Below, in pieces: positions 1 through 4,781 of a stretch of 8,220 nt of DNA. Position 1 is the stretch's first letter, and the number at the start of each line of letters is the position of its first letter. Made by a program: the position numbers and the translations under genes. Under the pieces are notes generated by a model. The model worked only from the letters and a program-made list of their open reading frames with translations, ran no database searches and was not told the DNA's origin. The stretch comes from Acidimicrobiales bacterium (GTDB lineage: Bacteria > Actinomycetota > Acidimicrobiia > Acidimicrobiales > Poriferisodalaceae), in the NCBI GenBank assembly GCA_030749275.1, contig JASMKJ010000081.1, forward strand, positions 1 through 8,220, written 5' to 3'.

Positions 1-244
1 AGAAAACCGATTAGTAGTCGTCTCCAGGAATGGACCATGTTGCTCTCAATATCGATCTGTAGGCAGCCAGACCTCACGGTACCTCTTGAACGCGTCGGAG
101 CCCCCGGGGTAGTTAATCCCGGGGGCTCCTCGACCGAGCCGGTTATAGCGACTTGCTGTTAAGCGTCCATTTCGGAGGCTCTCAGCGGTCTCGCGCCGAC
201 GGGTCTGCCAGAGAAGAAGCAGAGGGGACAACTTCTCTGTGCGG
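1..244. other. Gene-poor flank left of the whiB7-like gene
   Basis: No convincing coding sequence is seen here. Plus frame 1 stays open from the window edge to a TAA near 160, but its translation is low-complexity and runs through the 97-129 hairpin, so it is probably non-coding. A second, weaker stem (209-216 with 232-239, cagagaag/cttctctg, 15-nt loop) sits just after the WhiB stop codon and could also form in its 3' UTR. No tRNA cloverleaf was found. Confidence 0.4.
97..129. terminator. GC-rich perfect hairpin downstream of the whiB7-like gene
   Basis: A 12-bp perfect inverted repeat (arms 97-108 and 118-129, GGAGCCCCCGGG and its complement) encloses a 9-nt loop, gtagttaat. It lies about 115 nt past the stop of the minus-strand WhiB gene and could end that transcript. 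Neither side is followed by a T-run, so it is not a canonical intrinsic terminator. It could instead be a 3'-end stabilising stem, or belong to a plus-strand transcript entering from the left. The stem is certain from the sequence; the role is inferred. Confidence 0.5.
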
Positions 245-574
245 TTAAGCCGAAACGAGCTCCGGCGGTATAGGCACTTCGTTAACTTCGACCACAGGGC
301 GGGGCTGTTTGGGAGGTCTGCCTCGACCTCTTTTTCCGACCACAATGCGCCCATTCTCGATGAGTTGGCCACCCCAAATGCCCCACAACTCCTTTCGGGT
401 GAGAGCGGCCTCAAGACACTCTCCACTAACTGGACACTTGGCACACATTGCCTTCGCTCGTGCTTGGTGCGCGATGTTGTCCGAAAAGAATAGATGGGTC
501 AAAGTCCCGTTGTTGTCGTTGCATCGACCAGCAACGTTCCATTCGTCTTCGGTTTCGATGAGAAGCTCGAGCAT
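245..574 (-). CDS. whiB7: WhiB7/WblC-like iron-sulfur transcriptional regulator with AT-hook
   Basis: This 109-residue protein has the full WhiB signature. Four cysteines can ligate a 4Fe-4S cluster: C18 and the C44-x2-C47-x5-C53 cluster. They are followed by the G-I-W-G-G turn at 65-69, which in the family contacts sigma factor. A basic AT-hook, KRGRGRPPK at 81-89, follows; among WhiB proteins this C-terminal RGRP hook is typical of WhiB7/WblC, the antibiotic-responsive activator that binds A/T-rich DNA just upstream of -35 elements with the housekeeping sigma factor. The ATG is set by an AAGGAG Shine-Dalgarno 6 nt upstream. A terminator hairpin 62 nt upstream and about 300 nt of leader fit WhiB7-type attenuation. 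WhiB family membership is nearly certain. The WhiB7 subclass rests on the hook and the leader and is likely but not proven. Confidence 0.9.
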   Translation of the reverse strand: MLELLIETEDEWNVAGRCNDNNGTLTHLFFSDNIAHQARAKAMCAKCPVSGECLEAALTRKELWGIWGGQLIENGRIVVGKRGRGRPPKQPRPVVEVNEVPIPPELVSA

Positions 575-580
575 TGGTTT

Positions 581-586
581 CTCCTT
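581..586 (-). promoter_or_regulatory. Ribosome binding site of the whiB7-like gene
   Basis: AAGGAG on the minus strand lies 6 nt before the ATG at 574, an optimal spacing. It fixes the start, and it contrasts with orn, dut and the 53-residue gene, which have no such site. It lies downstream of the terminator hairpin, so it is transcribed only when the terminator is read through. Confidence 0.85.
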
Positions 587-626
587 GGTTTTTCTTTTGA
601 CTAATTGCGGATTGGTTTATAGGGGG

Positions 627-663
627 TAAAAGCATTAAGGCCGCCGGTGAACCGGCGGCCTTA
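627..663 (-). terminator. Intrinsic terminator/attenuator in the whiB7-like leader
   Basis: Arms 636-648 and 651-663 form a perfect 13-bp inverted repeat (TAAGGCCGCCGGT and its complement) with practically no loop. Read on the minus strand it is followed by ATGCTTTTA, a short T-tract. The hairpin lies between the leader and the WhiB ribosome binding site, with no supported gene ending just upstream. This makes it a conditional (attenuator) terminator rather than an end-of-gene one. On the plus strand it is not followed by a T-run, which supports minus-strand use. Confidence 0.7.
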
Positions 664-692
664 CAGTGGAATCTTTGATGTGCTATTTGCAG

Positions 693-708
693 CTACATCT
701 GCTCCTCC
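693..708 (-). promoter_or_regulatory. Strong Shine-Dalgarno followed by AUG-UAG (start-stop element)
   Basis: On the minus strand GGAGGAG (708-702) is followed by CAG and then ATG TAG. This is the strongest Shine-Dalgarno in the leader, at good spacing from an ATG whose next codon is a stop; no other start codon follows at usable distance. A ribosome initiating there would sit over the antiterminator word at 710-718 and favour the terminator. It also overlaps the end of the candidate upstream ORF, where it could act as an internal pause site. The sequence is clear; the function is inference. Confidence 0.4.
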
Positions 709-881
709 GAAGGCCGCCACGGATGATGCTTAATGCCGGTGAAATAAGTTGCCGGTGGCATCGTGGCGAACCCACTAGTGAATTTTGTTGACATGCGCGA
801 ATTGGCGGTCGCGCTGTGACAAAGCGCGCGAGAGGTTGTGTTCACGGAACCCGGCCAGCTTGTTGAAAAGAAGTTACGCAT
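693..881 (-). CDS. Candidate upstream ORF in the whiB7-like leader
   Basis: This open frame of 62 codons runs from ATG 881 (a GTG at 890 would add three residues) to TAG at 693. It ends 30 nt before the terminator hairpin. No family is recognised, the Shine-Dalgarno is weak, and the residue composition (many Ser, Thr, Ala) is not typical of a folded protein. Its value lies in its position: the last codons run over the antiterminator word at 710-718, so a ribosome finishing the frame would mask it, while one stalled earlier would leave it free. WhiB7 leaders are known to carry upstream ORFs sensing translation inhibitors. It could equally be a chance ORF. Confidence 0.3.
   Translation of the reverse strand: MRNFFSTSWPGSVNTTSRALCHSATANSRMSTKFTSGFATMPPATYFTGIKHHPWRPSEEQM
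710..743 (-). promoter_or_regulatory. Candidate antiterminator segment duplicating the terminator 3' arm
   Basis: Read on the minus strand this segment contains TTCACCGGC (743-735), a 16-nt insert, then GGCGGCCTT (718-710). The same two words occur fused and overlapping as TTCACCGGCGGCCTT in the loop and 3' arm of the terminator (651-637). RNA from 718-710 is therefore perfectly complementary over 9 nt to the terminator's 5' arm (662-654) and would compete with the 3' arm for it. Pairing here would prevent the terminator hairpin. The repeats are directly visible; the antiterminator function is inferred from whiB7/wblC leaders. Confidence 0.55.
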
Positions 882-941
882 TGTCTTCACAGACTCTTGC
901 TTGAGAGGATGAACTAAACAAAGGCCACCACAAATGCTTGA

Positions 942-969
942 ACTAGATCAAATGAATTAAATCAGTCAA
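942..969 (-). promoter_or_regulatory. Candidate promoter of the whiB7-like leader transcript
   Basis: On the minus strand TTGACT (969-964) is a good -35, followed after 16 nt by TCTAGT (947-942), a 4/6 match to TATAAT. Two bases upstream of the -35 is a short ATTTT tract, comparable to the A/T-rich element that WhiB7 recognises just before the -35 of its targets, including its own gene. Transcription from here would give a leader of about 360 nt. The -10 is imperfect, so the exact start site is uncertain. Confidence 0.4.
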
Positions 970-1045
970 GCAAAATGGCCCGAATGATGAGGGTAGCTTC
1001 CGCCACGAGAGCTTCCACCTGTACTCAAACCGAAATACAAAAGAA

Positions 1046-2134
1046 TCAATGAAAGGAATATTCCAAAATCCCGTCCAAGGTACGGCTGGCATCGGTTTCG
1101 CCGATTTGACGGAGATGCTCGAGGTGGGCAAACGTTTCCGATTCAGCCATGGGGCCCCAAGAACGCTGCTGGAAAAGCTCTTTCATGTACTTCTGGACCG
1201 ATGCGCGACCTAGGCGGTCTGATGCTTCGCGAAGCAGGTTTAGACGCTCTTCATGATGACGCTTAATGTCATCAACACGTTGGGCGAGATTCGTAAACGG
1301 CTGACCATGCGCAGGCAGGCCTAGTTTGATTCCATCAAAATCTGCCACTCGGTCGAGACTGAAAAAGAAGTCTTTGAGGGGGTCAGCAGCTGGGCCGAAA
1401 CCTGAGATGTGGGGCGTGATGGTTGGGAGAACGTGATCTCCGCACAACATCAGGCCAGCTTCGGGGTCATAAAGACACAAATGATCCGTTGTGTGTCCCG
1501 GTGTATGAACGGCGACAAAATCTCGTCTCGCAAGGCGTATCGGGTCGGCATCCTCAACTCTTTTTGTTGGTTTCGGAGTAGAAAACCATGCTCCGCCCCA
1601 ACCCTTCCGCATCATCGCGTAGCCGAGTCGCCGATGCCACGGCATCTTGTACCGTTCGCCTCCCCAAGGAGTTGGGCCTCGAGGTCCCGTGTCCAGACCA
1701 GCGAAGAGGGGGTCGTCTCGGAGTTGGGCGTTTTCATCCGATGCCGAGACGTTTTGGAGCGGCTCATCGTCTTCTTCCTCCAGATTCCACCACATCCTGA
1801 AATTTTTGTGGGTAATGACTTCACACCCGTACTTGTCGTGAAAGTGCCCAGCTGCTCCAAAGTGATCTGGGTGGCTGTGAGTGACCACTATCGAATGCAC
1901 TCGTTCAGGGGGCACTTCGGCTCGGGCTAAACCTGCCATCAGAGCTTTCCAATTTGTTGGCCCGGGTAGCCCAGGGTCGACGAGCGCTGCACCGCGTTCA
2001 TCGTCGAGGATGTAACAATTGACGTGACCCAATCCGGGCATAGACATTGGTAATTGCAGTCGCCTTACGTTGGGGGCCAACTCCACGACCGCCTCATCGG
2101 GAGGCCGTTGTTCCTCGCGCATAGGACGATTCAT
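1046..2134 (-). CDS. Metallo-beta-lactamase-fold hydrolase
   Basis: This 362-residue protein carries all the metal-binding motifs of the fold. They are H86-S-H88-P-D90-H91 (HxHxDH), H214 in TPGHT, D233 in CGDH and H276 in LPAHG, so a dinuclear metal site is complete. After the catalytic domain (about 20-280) comes a helical C-terminal region of about 80 residues resembling the winged-helix tail of LACTB2-type enzymes. A charged stretch at about 118-142 and a Trp/Gly-rich segment at 156-184 are inserted between the second and third motifs. The substrate is unknown; thioester, phosphodiester or RNA hydrolysis are all possible in this family. It lies 22 bp after orn on the same strand. No Shine-Dalgarno precedes the ATG, but TAAGAT sits 7 nt before it, so it may have its own leaderless start as well as readthrough from orn. 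Confidence 0.85.
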   Translation of the reverse strand: MNRPMREEQRPPDEAVVELAPNVRRLQLPMSMPGLGHVNCYILDDERGAALVDPGLPGPTNWKALMAGLARAEVPPERVHSIVVTHSHPDHFGAAGHFHDKYGCEVITHKNFRMWWNLEEEDDEPLQNVSASDENAQLRDDPLFAGLDTGPRGPTPWGGERYKMPWHRRLGYAMMRKGWGGAWFSTPKPTKRVEDADPIRLARRDFVAVHTPGHTTDHLCLYDPEAGLMLCGDHVLPTITPHISGFGPAADPLKDFFFSLDRVADFDGIKLGLPAHGQPFTNLAQRVDDIKRHHEERLNLLREASDRLGRASVQKYMKELFQQRSWGPMAESETFAHLEHLRQIGETDASRTLDGILEYSFH

Positions 2135-2141
2135 CAGAGAG

Positions 2142-2147
2142 ATCTTA
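2142..2147 (-). promoter_or_regulatory. Candidate -10 element for leaderless MBL-fold gene
   Basis: TAAGAT on the minus strand matches the actinobacterial TANNNT -10 and ends 7 nt before the ATG at 2134, so transcription would begin at or near the start codon. No clear -35 was seen. It lies in the 22-bp gap after orn. Confidence 0.35.
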
Positions 2148-2156
2148 CCGTCTTAT

Positions 2157-2711
2157 CTAATCTGAATTCGATTTCTCAGCAAGGTTAAATAGATGTTCTC
2201 GATAATGATTTAATTCAGCGATGCTCTCGCGTATATCGTCCAGAGCCCGGTGCGAAGTTTCTTTCTTGGGGACTCCCTCAAGAACTTTCGGATTCCACCT
2301 ACGCGCTAACTCCTTAGCTGTTGACACATCTATCGATCTGTAATGCAAGAAGTGTTCAATGTCAGGCATGTACGTATCTAGAAACCGTCGGTCAGTTCCG
2401 ATGGAATTACCGCACAACGGCACCGACCTAGGTTTCGAAATGTGTTTCTTTATAAAATCGAGTGTCAGTTGGGATGCTTCGCCCATCGTTACCGATGACT
2501 TGCGTATCTCCTCAAGGAGACCAGAACGAGTGTGCATATCGGTCACGAAGTCGTCCATTTCAGCAAGTTGAGAATCCTCTGCGTGAATGACTAGGTCTGG
2601 GCCCTCGGCAATGATCTCAAGCCGGTCATCGGTGATGATTGTGGCGATTTCGACAATGACGTGACGTGCCGGTTCCAACCCCGTCATCTCGAGATCCATC
2701 CAAACAAGCAT
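2157..2711 (-). CDS. orn: Oligoribonuclease (DEDDh 3'-5' exoribonuclease)
   Basis: This 184-residue protein matches bacterial Orn in length and motifs. WMDLEMTGL near the N-terminus gives D6 and E8, NSIGTDRRF gives D107, and SHRALDDIRES gives H154 and D159, completing the DEDDh two-metal site. The family degrades 2-5 nt RNA oligomers, including pGpG from cyclic-di-GMP breakdown, to mononucleotides in the cytoplasm. The start at 2711 places the conserved first acidic motif at residues 4-11, as in homologues. There is no Shine-Dalgarno; TAGCAT ends 6 nt before the ATG, suggesting a leaderless mRNA. It is divergent from dut and followed by the MBL-fold gene. Identification is firm. Confidence 0.95.
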   Translation of the reverse strand: MLVWMDLEMTGLEPARHVIVEIATIITDDRLEIIAEGPDLVIHAEDSQLAEMDDFVTDMHTRSGLLEEIRKSSVTMGEASQLTLDFIKKHISKPRSVPLCGNSIGTDRRFLDTYMPDIEHFLHYRSIDVSTAKELARRWNPKVLEGVPKKETSHRALDDIRESIAELNHYREHLFNLAEKSNSD

Positions 2712-2717
2712 GCGCTC

Positions 2718-2723
2718 ATGCTA
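2718..2723 (-). promoter_or_regulatory. Candidate -10 element of orn (leaderless)
   Basis: TAGCAT on the minus strand fits TANNNT and is separated from the orn ATG by exactly 6 nt. No strong -35 was found. The spacing is the same as that of the dut element on the other strand. Confidence 0.45.
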
Positions 2724-2747
2724 GGCGCACAGCGCCTGTTCGACAGG
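2723..2747. repeat. Two abutting palindromes in the orn-dut divergent promoter
   Basis: AGGCGC-aca-GCGCCT (2723-2737) is a perfect 6-bp inverted repeat. It overlaps CCTGT-tcg-ACAGG (2735-2747), a perfect 5-bp one. Both lie between the two candidate -10 elements, within about 30 bp of each, where an operator for both genes would be expected. The second is not a full match to the actinobacterial LexA box (TCGAAC-N4-GTTCGA), so the binding protein is unknown. Confidence 0.35.
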
Positions 2748-2774
2748 GTGCCTGCATCATCAACTGACTGTGCC

Positions 2775-2780
2775 TAGAGT
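2775..2780 (+). promoter_or_regulatory. Candidate -10 element of dut (leaderless)
   Basis: TAGAGT fits TANNNT and ends 6 nt before the GTG start at 2787. The only purine-rich stretch, AGGGA, abuts the GTG with no spacing and cannot act as a normal Shine-Dalgarno, so leaderless translation is the better reading. Confidence 0.45.
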
Positions 2781-2786
2781 CAGGGA

Positions 2787-3224
2787 GTGGTTCTCATCCC
2801 AGTTCAACGTTTCAATTCTGATCTTCCGCTTCCCAACTACGCGAAAGCTGGTGACGCCGGAGCTGATCTCGTTGCGAATGAAGAGGCCACTCTTCCCCCC
2901 GGAGGCGGTCGCGCGTTGATCGGTACGGGCATAGCAATCGCCATACCCGCTGGATACGCAGGGTTCGTTCAACCGCGCAGTGGTTTAGCGCTGCGCCACG
3001 GCGTTACGTGTCTCAACACCCCTGGCTTGATTGACAGTGGCTACAGAGACGAACTCAAAGTATTGCTGGTCAACACCGATCCGAGTGAACCTTACGAAGT
3101 GCGTCGTGGGGATCGTATTGCCCAGTTGGTTGTTCAAAAAGTCGAAGAAGTTACATGGGAAGAATCCGAACACCTAGATGAAACCGAACGAGGTTTGGGG
3201 GGCTTTGGTCACTCGGGCCGCTGA
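2787..3224 (+). CDS. dut: dUTP diphosphatase (trimeric dUTPase)
   Basis: This 145-residue protein shows the five motifs of homotrimeric dUTPases in order. They are AGDAGADL (21-28), PRSGLAL (63-69), NTPGLIDSGYRDEL with catalytic D83 and Y86 (77-90), RRGDRIAQLVV (106-116) and the glycine-rich C-terminal arm RGLGGFGHSG (135-144). It hydrolyses dUTP to dUMP and pyrophosphate, keeping uracil out of DNA and supplying dUMP for thymidylate synthesis. The GTG start is the only one that gives the usual N-terminus (I-P-V-x-R-F before LPLP). In the C-terminal arm a His (H142) sits where Ser or Thr is common. It heads a plus-strand run with the small unknown gene and the YbaK-type gene. Confidence 0.96.
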   Translation: MVLIPVQRFNSDLPLPNYAKAGDAGADLVANEEATLPPGGGRALIGTGIAIAIPAGYAGFVQPRSGLALRHGVTCLNTPGLIDSGYRDELKVLLVNTDPSEPYEVRRGDRIAQLVVQKVEEVTWEESEHLDETERGLGGFGHSGR

Positions 3225-3266
3225 TCGCAAATCCCGCTGTCTCACCCTTTTGTGAAACTAGATGTC

Positions 3267-3515
3267 ATGGAGACGCCGACGTTATTTGAGTTAGAGGTAA
3301 CGCCCGGAGATGAGATCGGGGATCTAAACCTACTGAAGGCTCAAACGCGGATCCGTGAGATGAACGACGAACGAATAAGCCGACAAGGTTTGAGTCAAAC
3401 CTTGGCGCTCCGTCACGCAGCGATAGCCCGTTTGCGGCGCCGTCGCCACGAAGCTGACGAAGTTGATCACGAATACTGGGTGCGTCGCCGAAACAATCTT
3501 CATCTAGTGGAATAA
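3267..3515 (+). CDS. Small basic hypothetical protein
   Basis: I do not recognise this family. From ATG 3267 it is 82 residues; a GTG at 3252 would add five. No Shine-Dalgarno or TANNNT precedes either start, as expected of an internal operon gene 42 nt after dut. The N-terminus (METPTLFELEVTPG) is hydrophobic and acidic. The rest is predicted helical and charged, with an arginine cluster IARLRRRRHEADEV and a basic tail WVRRRNN. No cysteines, membrane segment or signal peptide are visible. A nucleic-acid or ribosome partner is conceivable from the charge, but this is only inference. Codon use resembles the neighbours, and the antisense frame over it is a shadow. Confidence 0.6.
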   Translation: METPTLFELEVTPGDEIGDLNLLKAQTRIREMNDERISRQGLSQTLALRHAAIARLRRRRHEADEVDHEYWVRRRNNLHLVE

Positions 3516-3543
3516 GCCCCTTCACCTGACAGGCTTGAGTTGT

Positions 3544-4020
3544 ATGACACCCGCTATTCGCGTCGCGGAAGCCGCTGGCATTGACATTGGTCTCCATCAC
3601 TATGAGCACGACCCGACGAACCGCCACTATGGGCTTGAAGCAGCTGAAGCTTTGGGGGTTTCTCCGGATTCGGTTTTTAAGACACTGGTTCTTGAAATTG
3701 TGAAAAGTCACAGATCACAACATGCGTTAGCGGTGATACCAGTTTCTAAATCGCTGAGTCTGAAAGCAGCCGCAGCGGCATTGGGGTACAAAAACGCAGT
3801 GATGGCCGCCCCTGAGAACGCCGAGCGTGTAACCGGCTACACCCGAGGTGGAATAAGCCCACTGGGAACTCGCAGTCGCCTTGAAACCGTTCTGGATTCG
3901 TCGTCCTCGGAGATCACACGCATCTACTGCAGCGGAGGAAAACGCGGACTTGATATATCGATCGCTTTCAATGACCTTGTTCGACTCACTGACGCCACGA
4001 TCGCACCTATAGCGAAATAA
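3544..4020 (+). CDS. ybaK: YbaK/EbsC-type aminoacyl-tRNA deacylase
   Basis: This 158-residue protein has the YbaK fold markers. VFKTLV holds the catalytic lysine, K46. The substrate-loop GGISPLG lies at 102-108, and the SGGKRGLDI strand at 130-138 is usual near the C-terminus. Family members act in trans to remove mischarged amino acids; the closest class hydrolyses Cys-tRNA(Pro). The N-terminal MTPAIRVAEAAGI-x-H-x-Y-x-H-D pattern is that of the Cys-tRNA(Pro) branch, so ATG 3544 is preferred over the in-frame TTG at 3535. It follows the small unknown gene by 28 nt and converges on tRNA-Lys with 3 nt between them. Family assignment is firm; exact tRNA specificity is inferred. Confidence 0.92.
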   Translation: MTPAIRVAEAAGIDIGLHHYEHDPTNRHYGLEAAEALGVSPDSVFKTLVLEIVKSHRSQHALAVIPVSKSLSLKAAAAALGYKNAVMAAPENAERVTGYTRGGISPLGTRSRLETVLDSSSSEITRIYCSGGKRGLDISIAFNDLVRLTDATIAPIAK

Positions 4021-4023
4021 ACG

Positions 4024-4096
4024 TAGGCCGCCCGGGGCTCGAACCCGGCACCTTGGGATTAAAAGTCCCCTGCTCTACCCGATGAGCTAGCGGCCC
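4024..4096 (-). tRNA. tRNA-Lys (anticodon TTT)
   Basis: Read on the minus strand this is a full 73-nt cloverleaf: acceptor GGGCCGC/GCGGCCT (ending in a G-U pair), D-arm GCTC/GAGC with 8-nt loop, anticodon loop CTTTTAA, 5-nt variable loop, T-arm CCGGG-TTCGAGC-CCCGG and discriminator A. CCA is not encoded. The top pair of the anticodon stem (27-43) is G-A, a mismatch; the other four pairs are intact. TACGCT lies 6 nt upstream as a possible -10. The plus-strand YbaK-type gene ends 3 nt from its 3' end. Confidence 0.95.
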
Positions 4097-4100
4097 ACAA

Positions 4101-4440
4101 TCAGCGTACCGGCGCTCCTCCGTCAGGTCCTCCGCTGAACGCTGTCATTTCTACATTGTTGAAATCATGAGAACTGATTTGTTGTTGCACCGCATCTACT
4201 CTGGCTATCTCAATGTCTGTTCCCTCGGGTGCGGTCATTTGTCGTTCCCGGGAAATCTTTTGGGCGTTCTCTCGCAAAGACGGTCCGACGCTCCGAGTCC
4301 GCAAAACCCCCGAGACAAGCTGGTCCCATCTGGGTGCAAGCAACCCAGCAGCACTTCCAATCTCGCTCCATCGATGTCACCTCGTCAACCAGACTAGCCA
4401 CAGACACCCCGGGCCTATAGAAGGTCTTGACCTTCAGTAC
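4101..4440 (-). pseudogene. Possible frameshifted remnant with helix-turn-helix-like stretch
   Basis: Two overlapping minus frames look protein-like and join only through a frameshift near 4376-4390. The upstream frame (4440 down) reads VSVASLVDEVTS after a TAG. The downstream frame (4376-4101) begins HRWSEIGSAAG and continues as a charged, helix-prone sequence (SLRENAQKISRERQM, then IARVDAVQQQIS) to TGA. W-x-E-I-G-x-A-x-G preceded by a V-D-E helix resembles the recognition part of small actinobacterial helix-turn-helix proteins. An intact 80-residue ORF from an internal TTG at 4343 is the alternative, but it would lack the HTH-like part. No Shine-Dalgarno was seen for any start. Both the family link and the pseudogene status are inference. 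Confidence 0.25.
4103..4108 (-). promoter_or_regulatory. Candidate -10 element of tRNA-Lys
   Basis: TACGCT on the minus strand matches TANNNT and ends 6 nt before the first base of the mature tRNA. It overlaps the TGA of the open frame at 4101. No good -35 was found at 16-18 nt. Confidence 0.35.
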
Positions 4441-4781
4441 CTAACTCGACCGCCTCTACCGCTGGACGCTGGCGCATGCCGCTCGCCCGCAGCCGACCCG
4501 GTGACGGGTCAGCCTCAATCGGATCAACTTTGCATTTGGGGCATTGGCAAGGTGGATGCATCAAAGGGTTGGGAGGCGATTCCCACTCGTTTTCGATGGC
4601 CGTGCATTGGATCTCGTCCACAATAATTAATTCTACGATGCTTCGACATTCTGCATCTCTTTGCCCCTGCAACCGAAGGGACACTTTTTGTTGATCAGAG
4701 ATGTTGGGCCACACGTTGAACGATGACGCCAAGAAAATAGGTGGACGTTCAAGATACGTTGTGGACGATCAAGGGGAAGTT
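4441..4781. other. Intergenic stretch without a supported gene
   Basis: Several overlapping frames are open on both strands, as is common in GC-balanced non-coding DNA, but none has a convincing start or recognisable family. The longest on the minus strand (TTG 4732 to 4415) contains a CQCPKC motif, noted but not accepted as a gene. The plus-strand ATG at 4701 would only extend the amidohydrolase by 27 atypical residues. The promoter of the amidohydrolase should lie here; no clear -35/-10 pair was identified. Confidence 0.4.
4771..4776 (+). promoter_or_regulatory. Ribosome binding site of the amidohydrolase gene
   Basis: AAGGGG lies 5 nt before ATG 4782. It decides for this start over the upstream in-frame ATG at 4701, which has no comparable site. 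Confidence 0.6.

Noticed and set aside
46..444. 132-codon minus-strand frame overlapping whiB
   Set aside because: It covers most of the WhiB gene in another frame, runs through the 97-129 hairpin and shows no family motif; it is a shadow.
783..868. Other minus-strand frame with plausible-looking peptide (KLAGFREHNLSRAL)
   Set aside because: It is bounded by TAA and TAG within about 33 codons, has no start codon and no recognised family; probably a chance frame in the leader.
664..935. Possible tmRNA, RNase P RNA or other stable RNA in the gap before whiB
   Set aside because: No tmRNA end pairing, T-arm or tag ORF and no RNase P core sequence were found; the leader interpretation explains the position and the repeats better.
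2735..2747. LexA/SOS box in the orn-dut promoter
   Set aside because: CCTGT-tcg-ACAGG contains GTTCGA in one direction only and lacks the TCGAAC half at N4 spacing, so it is not a full SOS box; kept only as an unassigned palindrome.
3265..3711. 148-codon minus-strand frame
   Set aside because: It is antisense to both the small basic protein and the start of the YbaK-type gene; the plus-strand YbaK motifs are decisive.
4415..4732. 105-codon minus-strand frame with CQCPKC
   Set aside because: The cysteine motif is suggestive of a metal site, but the start is a TTG without a Shine-Dalgarno, the frame is open upstream into the amidohydrolase region, and the rest has no recognisable fold; not enough to call a gene.
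4701..4781. Upstream ATG of the amidohydrolase (27 extra residues)
   Set aside because: The extra residues do not resemble the family N-terminus, and the AAGGGG site favours ATG 4782.
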